IMG/VR virus record: IMGVR_UViG_3300034093_005467 | Coordinates: 1-20,427 of that record | Length of the DNA stretch: 20,427 nucleotides | Reading direction: 5' to 3' (one strand) | Source of the DNA: a virus | In this document: positions 16,801 to 20,427 of the stretch, in pieces | Numbering within the stretch: the first letter of the stretch is position 1 | How the letters are laid out: each line of letters begins with the position of its first letter | Notes under the pieces: model-generated | Databases searched by the model: none | Told to the model about the DNA's origin: nothing | What the model saw: the letters and a program-made list of their open reading frames with translations, nothing else | Position numbers and translations under genes: made by a program

Positions 16801-18857
16801 GCTACAACGTTAACATGTTGTGAGGTAGTGGCAAATCCAGTAACGTTACCAGTAAGATTGCCAGAAACATTTCCTGTTACATTGCCTGAAACATTACCTG
16901 TAAGGTTGCCTGAAACATTACCTGTTACGTTACCGGATACAGTTCCTGTTACGTTGCCTGTTACATTACCTGAAACACCACCAGTAAGGTTACCTGATAC
17001 ATTACCTGTAACATTACCTGAATGGTTACCTGTAATTGAACCCGATACATTGCCTGTTACATTACCAGATACAGTTCCAGTAACATTTCCAGAGAATCCA
17101 GTGGCTATTACCACTCCAGAACTTGGGACAAATTTGAATGCTGTTGCTACAGATACTCCTGATCCTACTAAACTAGTTCCATAAGGACTAAAGGTAACAA
17201 AGTTCTCTGCAGAAGTTAATGAAAGAAGTTGTGTAACACCACTGGCAGTAGTGGCAATTCCAGAAACATTACCTGTAACATTTCCAGAAACGTTTCCTGT
17301 AAGGTTACCTGATACATTTCCTGTAAGGTTACCTGATACATTCCCTGTTACGTTACCTGAAACTGTACCCGTTACATTTCCAGTAACATTTCCAGAAACA
17401 CCACCTGTTATGTTACCTGATACATTACCAGTTACGTTACCTGAAACAGTTCCAGTCACGTTTCCAGTTACATTACCTGAAACACCACCAGTAACATTGC
17501 CTGATACGTTACCAGTTACGTTACCTGAATGGTTACCTGTAATTGAACCCGATACATTACCGGTGACATTACCTGAAACAGTCCCAGTGACATTTCCAGA
17601 GAATCCGGTAGCTATTACAACTCCAGAGCTAGGAACAAATTTGAATGAAGTTGCTACTGATACTCCTGCACCAACTAAGCTTGTTCCGAAAGGGCTAAAG
17701 GTAACAAAGTTCTCAGAAGAAGTTGTGGCAAGGAGCTGTGTAACACCACTAGCAGTAGTTGCAATTCCGGTAACATTACCTGTAAGGTTACCTGATACGT
17801 TTCCTGTAAGGTTGCCTGATACATTACCTGTAACATTTCCAGATACACCGCCTGTAACATTACCTGATACATTTCCTGTTAGGTTACCTGAAACGTTTCC
17901 AGTCACGTTACCTGAAACAGTACCTGTTACGTTTCCAGTCACATTACCTGATACACCACCAGTAAGATTACCTGATACGTTACCTGTAACATTACCTGAA
18001 TGGTTACCTGTAATTGAACCCGATACATTTCCAGTTAAATTACCAGATACGGTACCTGTTACATTACCAGAGAAACCAGTAGCATTTACGACTCCAGTAT
18101 TTGGAACTACAAAGACTGTAGAAACAGTTGAAATTGCAGCACCAGCAACTCCAGTTGCTGTTTGTGATGCTGACATTGTCAAGTAGTGGCTTGATGTTTG
18201 AGTTGCAGAAGTTGCTAAATTTAAATTACTTGCAGTTGTAGCTGATCCTGAGAATGGAGAAATGTCATCTGTATATGCAAGAGTTTTAGCAATGCCAGCT
18301 ACACCAACTCTAATTTTATTTTGTGTTGTATCCCATGTAAGAATACCTGTTGCTGTGGAAACGCCAGTAGCTGCTAATGTGTTAAATCCAAACTGGTCAG
18401 CATCAATTCTACCTAAAAATGGATGGAACCAAATTTTTGCAGTAATACCAGTACCAGTACCATAGTTTGCAATTGGTTTGTATTGATTTGTACCATCATA
18501 ACCACCAATTACAAGAGTTGGTCTTGTTGCAGAAATTGCATAGTTATATATTGTAGCTCTGACATTGTTATCAATACCAGTAGAGTCTGGAACAGCAGGA
18601 GCACTCCAATAAAAGTTTACTTGAGAGGTTGAAGAAGCTGCAGCACCACCAAACCCAGGAATGATAACGATGTCTTTATTACCACCGGATCCTGGGCCTG
18701 GGTCACCTGCTTCTTGTGCACCATAAGCAGTAAAATCTCTATTTACGGAAGAAGCAATTGGTTCATTTAAGTCAACCGCACGAGAAGTTCTTTTTAGGGT
18801 TTGTAAGACCTTTTCTGCAAAGTCTAACGGCTGATTGTCTTTATTATTTTCTGGCAT
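13839..18857 (-). CDS. Giant tail-fibre/adhesin protein with six tetrapeptide arrays and EGPE terminal domain
   Basis: A 1672-residue protein. It has a charged, probably helical N-terminus (FAEKVLQTLKRTSRAVD), a Gly/Pro linker and a unique domain to about residue 262. Arrays follow at 263-364, 420-533, 589-674, 930-1079, 1135-1248 and 1304-1445: 174 four-residue units, 708 residues, about 42% of the chain. Four of the five inter-array spacers are the same 55-residue module (IATTASGVTQ ... VVIATGF). The central spacer (675-929) holds a known marine T4-like fibre module, with NVVITGNLTVQGTTLTVDS, DPVIVVG, NNQDRGIEFRW and GFFGFSDTDGRFKFIPNAT. The C-terminal domain (1559-1672) has HPTKEGKRLVYGVLEGPEHG and VYHRG. 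GGAG before the ATG supports the start. Probably a long trimeric fibre shaft (inference from family and context). Confidence 0.87.
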   Translation of the reverse strand: MPENNKDNQPLDFAEKVLQTLKRTSRAVDLNEPIASSVNRDFTAYGAQEAGDPGPGSGGNKDIVIIPGFGGAAASSTSQVNFYWSAPAVPDSTGIDNNVRATIYNYAISATRPTLVIGGYDGTNQYKPIANYGTGTGITAKIWFHPFLGRIDADQFGFNTLAATGVSTATGILTWDTTQNKIRVGVAGIAKTLAYTDDISPFSGSATTASNLNLATSATQTSSHYLTMSASQTATGVAGAAISTVSTVFVVPNTGVVNATGFSGNVTGTVSGNLTGNVSGSITGNHSGNVTGNVSGNLTGGVSGNVTGNVTGTVSGNVTGNVSGNLTGNVSGNVTGGVSGNVTGNVSGNLTGNVSGNLTGNVTGIATTASGVTQLLATTSSENFVTFSPFGTSLVGAGVSVATSFKFVPSSGVVIATGFSGNVTGTVSGNVTGNVSGSITGNHSGNVTGNVSGNVTGGVSGNVTGNVTGTVSGNVTGNVSGNITGGVSGNVTGNVTGTVSGNVTGNVSGNLTGNVSGNLTGNVSGNVTGNVSGIATTASGVTQLLSLTSAENFVTFSPYGTSLVGSGVSVATAFKFVPSSGVVIATGFSGNVTGTVSGNVTGNVSGSITGNHSGNVTGNVSGNLTGGVSGNVTGNVTGTVSGNVTGNVSGNLTGNVSGNVTGNVSGNLTGNVTGFATTSQHVNVVAADTATGNHFLPFVRAQAGSGLALSTDNTLYYDPTGNILYSTNFNGAFTGTISGIATTAANMVVNNAAESTTHYILMSPTPTGAGVAVSSDATFTINPSTNALSMGTGNITVNSVTVGSAARTVSTSTGNLILDSSGGQVDIADNVVITGNLTVQGTTLTVDSTVSTIVDPVIVVGSGVGGTHSTADNNQDRGIEFRWSNAGTATTGFFGFSDTDGRFKFIPNATTVAGSNVYTGTVGTINSSISGNVTGTVSGNVTGNVSGSVTGNVSGNLTGNVSGNVTGGVSGNVTGNVTGTVSGNVTGNVSGNLTGNVSGNVTGGVSGNVTGNITGTVSGNVTGNVSGNLTGGVSGNVTGNITGTVSGNVTGNVSGNLTGNVSGNLTGNVSGNVTGNVTGIATTASGVTQLLATTSSENFVTFSPFGTSLVGAGVSVATAFKFVPSSGVVIATGFSGNVTGTVSGNVTGNVSGSITGNHSGNVTGNVSGNVTGGVSGNVTGNVTGTVSGNVTGNVSGNLTGGVSGNVTGNVTGTVSGNVTGNVSGNLTGGVSGNLTGNVSGNVTGNVTGIATTASGVTQILATTSSENFVTFSPFGTSLVGAGVSVATAFKFVPSSGVVIATGFSGNVTGTVSGNVTGNVSGSITGNHSGNVTGNVSGNLTGGVSGNVTGNVTGTVSGNVTGNVSGNLTGGVSGNVTGNVTGTVSGNVTGNVSGNLTGGVSGNVTGNVTGTVSGNVTGNVSGNLTGNHSGNVTGNVSGNLTGNVSGTATTAQNLNVGSTLATTNYILLSSLATGAGVAVSTDTNLAYNASTDTLTLNNIVGSGAGLTLTATSAITNSSYLTIQTVSGDDNSTSDFFIRGINSTATSKFSVDANGNLRATTKSFDIPHPTKEGKRLVYGVLEGPEHGVYHRGTVEGKGNIIVELPEYWTKLVNQEYSIHLTSWGNYGVQILEKAPSSFIISATGNPFTKKFKSIKVDYIVHGSRKDAHLDIEQD
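14523..14948 (-). repeat. Tetrapeptide array 6 of the 1672-residue protein (35 units)
   Basis: Thirty-five units plus SG. After the header it carries three consecutive 28-residue (84-nt) super-repeats SGNL-TGGV-SGNV-TGNV-TGTV-SGNV-TGNV. It contains TGNH twice, at residues 1327 and 1427, the only array with two. It is followed by the unique C-terminal part. Confidence 0.92.
14949..15113 (-). repeat. 165-nt inter-array module, copy between arrays 5 and 6
   Basis: Encodes the 55-residue IATTASGVTQ ... VVIATGF module. Against the copy at 15456-15620 I count about 13 differences by eye over 165 bases, most of them synonymous. Confidence 0.9.
15114..15455 (-). repeat. Tetrapeptide array 5 of the 1672-residue protein (28 units)
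   Basis: Twenty-eight units plus TG. Same header as arrays 1, 2, 3 and 6, with TGNH as the sixth unit (His at residue 1158). The body uses the seven-unit super-repeat with SGNL-TGGV boundaries. Confidence 0.92.
15456..15620 (-). repeat. 165-nt inter-array module, copy between arrays 4 and 5
   Basis: Same length and product as the other three copies, with TQILATTSSENF in place of TQLLATTSSENF or similar. The DNA is very close to the copy at 14949-15113, indicating recent duplication or gene conversion. Confidence 0.9.
15621..16070 (-). repeat. Tetrapeptide array 4 of the 1672-residue protein (37 units)
   Basis: The longest array, thirty-seven units plus TG. It follows the unique central module rather than the 55-residue spacer, and it is the only array in this protein whose sixth unit is TGNV, not TGNH (Val at residue 953); its fifth is SGSV, not SGSI. 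Confidence 0.92.
16836..17093 (-). repeat. Tetrapeptide array 3 of the 1672-residue protein (21 units)
   Basis: The shortest array, twenty-one units plus TG, with His at residue 612 in the sixth unit. It leads into the unique central module (starting FATTSQHVNVV) rather than into the common spacer. Confidence 0.92.
17094..17258 (-). repeat. 165-nt inter-array module, copy between arrays 2 and 3
   Basis: The most diverged of the four copies: TQLLSLTSAENF and FSPYGTSLVGSGVSVAT replace TQLLATTSSENF and FSPFGTSLVGAGVSVAT. Its length is still exactly 165 nt. Confidence 0.9.
17259..17600 (-). repeat. Tetrapeptide array 2 of the 1672-residue protein (28 units)
   Basis: Twenty-eight units plus SG, His at residue 443 in the sixth unit. 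Same number of units as array 5 and almost the same order of variants, consistent with array plus spacer being copied as a block. Confidence 0.92.
17601..17765 (-). repeat. 165-nt inter-array module, copy between arrays 1 and 2
   Basis: Encodes IATTASGVTQLLATTSSENF, then VTFSPFGTSLVGAGVSVATS and FKFVPSSGVVIATGF. Same length as the other three copies. Confidence 0.9.
17766..18071 (-). repeat. Tetrapeptide array 1 of the 1672-residue protein (25 units)
   Basis: Twenty-five units plus TG, directly after the N-terminal unique region. Header SGNV-TGTV-SGNL-TGNV-SGSI-TGNH, with His at residue 286. Confidence 0.92.
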
Positions 18858-18869
18858 AATAATTCTCCA

Positions 18870-19616
18870 CTACGGTTTTGGCTGTTCAATAGAAAGCTTA
18901 ATATCTGTCCGCTCTCCTATTACAAAATAATCAAATTCAATATATTCTTTACGTAAGAAGCGCCTGTTTATCCTTTTCACTTTAAAAGAATAAGAATTAC
19001 TCCCAGAAACATACAAGTTAGCATTTATTCTTGGAGTAATTAGAACTGAAATTTCATTTTCAGAAAGTGCATGAAAATAGTCAGGTAATTCAACAATAAC
19101 CTGATCATAACCAGAAGCTCTACCTCTTTGATAAATTCCATGTTCTGGGCCTTCAAGAGATCCATGTTCAAGATACATGTCAGGTTTTAAAGGGTGTTGA
19201 ATTTTAAAGCTTTTGGTTTGAGCTTTGATGGATCCATTTACAATTATTATGGAACCATTTTGTTGCATAATAGAGTCTGTAAGGCTAGTTCCACCATCAG
19301 TCCATAAGGGAACGTATGCAGATGTACCTGTGCCTGTTACAAATCCTGAACCTGAAGACTCTATAGTGACAGAATTTGCATCAATTGATAATGTAACACC
19401 AGAACCAGCTAATAATGATCTATATGTTAATGCTGTTCCGGCAGAATTTGATGATAGGAAAGAATTACCGGCATTTATACTAGTGAGACCAGTACCGCCA
19501 CCTGTAATTCCTGTTACATTAAGCGTTCTCCATGCAGTGCCATCATACTTCCAGGTTTTTCCATTAGATGTAAAAATCTGGTTTGTCGAGGGTGATGTAG
19601 GAAAGTCAAGTGCCAT
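18870..19616 (-). CDS. Short fibre-type protein with the shared EGPE C-terminal domain
   Basis: A 248-residue protein. The N-terminus MALDFPTSPSTNQIFTSNGK, followed by TWKYDGTAWR, matches a common phage-fibre opening in which a G.TW.(W/Y)DGT.W element recurs. A Gly/Ser/Thr linker (about 37-130) follows, including LLAGSGVTLSIDANSVTI. Residues 134-248 are the conserved C-terminal domain (KSFKIQHPLKPDMYLEHGSL, EGPEHGIYQRG, VIVELPDY, then FDYFVIGERTDIKLSIEQ), also found at the ends of both giants. It lacks tetrapeptide arrays, so it resembles a giant reduced to head and terminal domain. The start has only a weak purine run (GAGA); a CCCCCC tract lies about 15 bases upstream. The stop is 12 bases before the first giant's start. 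Confidence 0.83.
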   Translation of the reverse strand: MALDFPTSPSTNQIFTSNGKTWKYDGTAWRTLNVTGITGGGTGLTSINAGNSFLSSNSAGTALTYRSLLAGSGVTLSIDANSVTIESSGSGFVTGTGTSAYVPLWTDGGTSLTDSIMQQNGSIIIVNGSIKAQTKSFKIQHPLKPDMYLEHGSLEGPEHGIYQRGRASGYDQVIVELPDYFHALSENEISVLITPRINANLYVSGSNSYSFKVKRINRRFLRKEYIEFDYFVIGERTDIKLSIEQPKP

Positions 19617-19660
19617 TAATATCTCAAATTGGGGGGAACTATTTTATTATTCTGCATCTA

Positions 19661-19676
19661 TGTTATAAAATATTTC
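19661..19676 (-). promoter_or_regulatory. AT-rich promoter-like motif before the short fibre gene
   Basis: In the 60-base gap between the LamG gene and the short fibre gene, the minus strand reads GAAATATTTTATAACA just after the LamG stop, close to the run at 4563-4582. TATTTTAT and ATAAAATA in the gap (19640-19647 and 19665-19672) can also pair as an AT-only stem. A promoter, a weak terminator, or chance in an AT-rich gap are all possible. Confidence 0.2.
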
Positions 19677-20336
19677 TTATATTCCATATCTAAATCTTGT
19701 AGCATTGAAATTTTGCAATATTTCTTGTTGTGTGAGGGCTCGGTTGTAGATTTGCACTTGAGATATATTGCCGTTAAAATTAAAACCTGAGCCAGTAGAT
19801 CCAATTACAAGAGTGCTATTACTTAGTGAATTACTTGAAACAGTATTTGATGTGAAGTTTGCAATTCCATCTCTGTAAATATAATGTGTTGTGTTACTTC
19901 TTACTGAAACTAAAAAATGCCATTCATTATCTGTAAATGGTATAAATATCCCGTAAGGCGCACCAGATTCTCTAATTCCACCACCCCAAGATGTTGCTGA
20001 ACTGCTATTACCTAACCAAAATCCATTAATATAATCAAAGTCCAACAATCTTGTAAAGGTAGGATTAGTAGTAGCAGTTTTGAACCAAATTAATACAGAA
20101 AAATCTCCACTGATTGATGTGATCGAAGGTACATTGATATAATCATTAGAACCATCAAAAACAAAACAACCATTATTTGAAGATGTAAAACCTGTTCCGT
20201 TTACAAGACTTCCATTGATACCGCCAACAAGTCCATTAGCAGTTACACCAGATCCTGAATAACTTCTTGTATTAGCAGCATCAAGAAAAAACACTAATCC
20301 ATCTGATAGAATGCTTGGGTTATATCCTACAGCCAT
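19677..20336 (-). CDS. LamG/concanavalin-like protein
   Basis: A 219-residue protein with a typical start NPSILSDGLVFFLDAANTRS, then YSGSG; FDGSNDYINV (60-69); FSVLIWFKT (79-87); the core NEWHFLVSVRS (137-147); YIYRDG (152-157); and an ending GNISQVQIYNRALTQQEILQ followed by NFNATRFRYGI. It is closest in style to the partial gene next to it. Its ATG overlaps that gene's stop (TAATG). It belongs to the same family as the six-gene run on the far side of the giants. Confidence 0.87.
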   Translation of the reverse strand: MAVGYNPSILSDGLVFFLDAANTRSYSGSGVTANGLVGGINGSLVNGTGFTSSNNGCFVFDGSNDYINVPSITSISGDFSVLIWFKTATTNPTFTRLLDFDYINGFWLGNSSSATSWGGGIRESGAPYGIFIPFTDNEWHFLVSVRSNTTHYIYRDGIANFTSNTVSSNSLSNSTLVIGSTGSGFNFNGNISQVQIYNRALTQQEILQNFNATRFRYGI

Positions 20337-20427
20337 TACAATTCAAATCTCTTTCTTGTAGCGTTATAATTTTGGAGAATTTCTTGTTCTGTTAAAGCTC
20401 TGTTGTATATTAATAAGCCTGACACAT
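20336..20427 (-). CDS. LamG/concanavalin-like protein, C-terminal end only
   Basis: Cut by the right edge. The visible frame reads VSGLLIYNRALTEQEILQNY followed by NATRKRFEL and a TAA. This is the standard C-terminal strand and helix of the neighbouring LamG-like proteins; compare ISQVQIYNRALTQQEILQNF in the next gene. The stop overlaps the next start by one base. An eighth family member is therefore certain in outline, but its N-terminal two thirds are not in the window. Confidence 0.8.
   Translation of the reverse strand, partial: VSGLLIYNRALTEQEILQNYNATRKRFEL

Noticed and set aside
14523-18071. CRISPR-like array, because of regularly spaced short repeats
   Set aside because: The repeats are 12-nt coding units in one long open frame with synonymous variation and no unique spacers of constant size; the 165-nt modules are coding too.
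14587-18186. Long plus-strand open frames (506, 118 and 311 codons) with Pro-Val-Thr-Leu-Pro repeats
   Set aside because: They are the exact antisense of the tetrapeptide arrays, open only because the 12-nt period contains no stop in that frame. They lack ribosome-binding sites and oppose a gene with strong family evidence.
13839-18857. N-glycosylation sites: nearly every unit contains N-V-S or N-V-T
   Set aside because: The sequon is a by-product of the repeat, and a bacteriophage host is not expected to glycosylate it; there is no sequence evidence for use.
13839-18857. Collagen-like repeat
   Set aside because: Gly occurs every fourth residue, not every third, and Pro is absent from the arrays.
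1-20427. Classical T4 late promoter TATAAATA, tRNA genes, insertion sequences
   Set aside because: I found no TATAAATA in the gaps that I examined, no tRNA-like cloverleaf and no transposase or terminal inverted repeats; there is little non-coding space for any.

Overview
This window looks like part of the late structural (tail-fibre/adhesin) region of a tailed bacteriophage, most likely a marine T4-like myovirus of a low-GC host such as SAR11 or a picocyanobacterium. The host assignment is inference. The evidence is: every supported gene lies on the minus strand, genes abut or overlap by one base (TAATG/TGATG), Shine-Dalgarno-like purine runs precede most starts, base composition is AT-rich, and nearly every product is a beta-rich, Gly/Ser/Thr/Asn-rich virion-type protein. 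No replication, packaging, tail-sheath or lysis gene is visible, and neither is an RNA gene or a mobile element.

Layout in the direction of transcription (right to left). 20427-19677 holds two LamG/concanavalin-like proteins, the first cut by the window edge. 19616-18870 is a short fibre protein with a conserved C-terminal domain carrying EGPEHG. 18857-13839 is a 1672-residue fibre with six tetrapeptide arrays of the [S/T]GN[V/L] type, separated by constant-length modules and ending in the same C-terminal domain. A hairpin at 13790-13819 follows. 13762-13505 is an orphan 85-residue protein. 13498-8720 is a second giant fibre of 1592 residues with three tetrapeptide arrays and the same terminal domain. 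8719-4583 is a run of six coupled LamG-like proteins. 4553-3426 is a fibre-like protein sharing a module with the second giant. 3407-1896 is a protein built of three internal repeats, one interrupted by an extra domain. 1895-353 holds a 29-codon gene fragment, an Ig-repeat protein and its short paralogue. 351-1 is the start of a carbon-nitrogen hydrolase (nitrilase-superfamily) gene that runs off the left edge.

The genes plausibly work together as a receptor-binding apparatus. The two giants would be long fibre shafts, the short EGPE-domain protein a third fibre or tip, and the eight LamG-like proteins interchangeable glycan-binding tips or decorations. The most unusual points are: the giants' modular repeat architecture, with near-identical 165-nt spacers; a histidine placed in the sixth unit of most arrays; the conserved terminal domain shared by three fibres; and, at the left, a truncated second copy of the hydrolase 5' end lying upstream of a duplicated pair of related genes. 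That last arrangement suggests a block duplication followed by decay or by reuse as a translational coupler.
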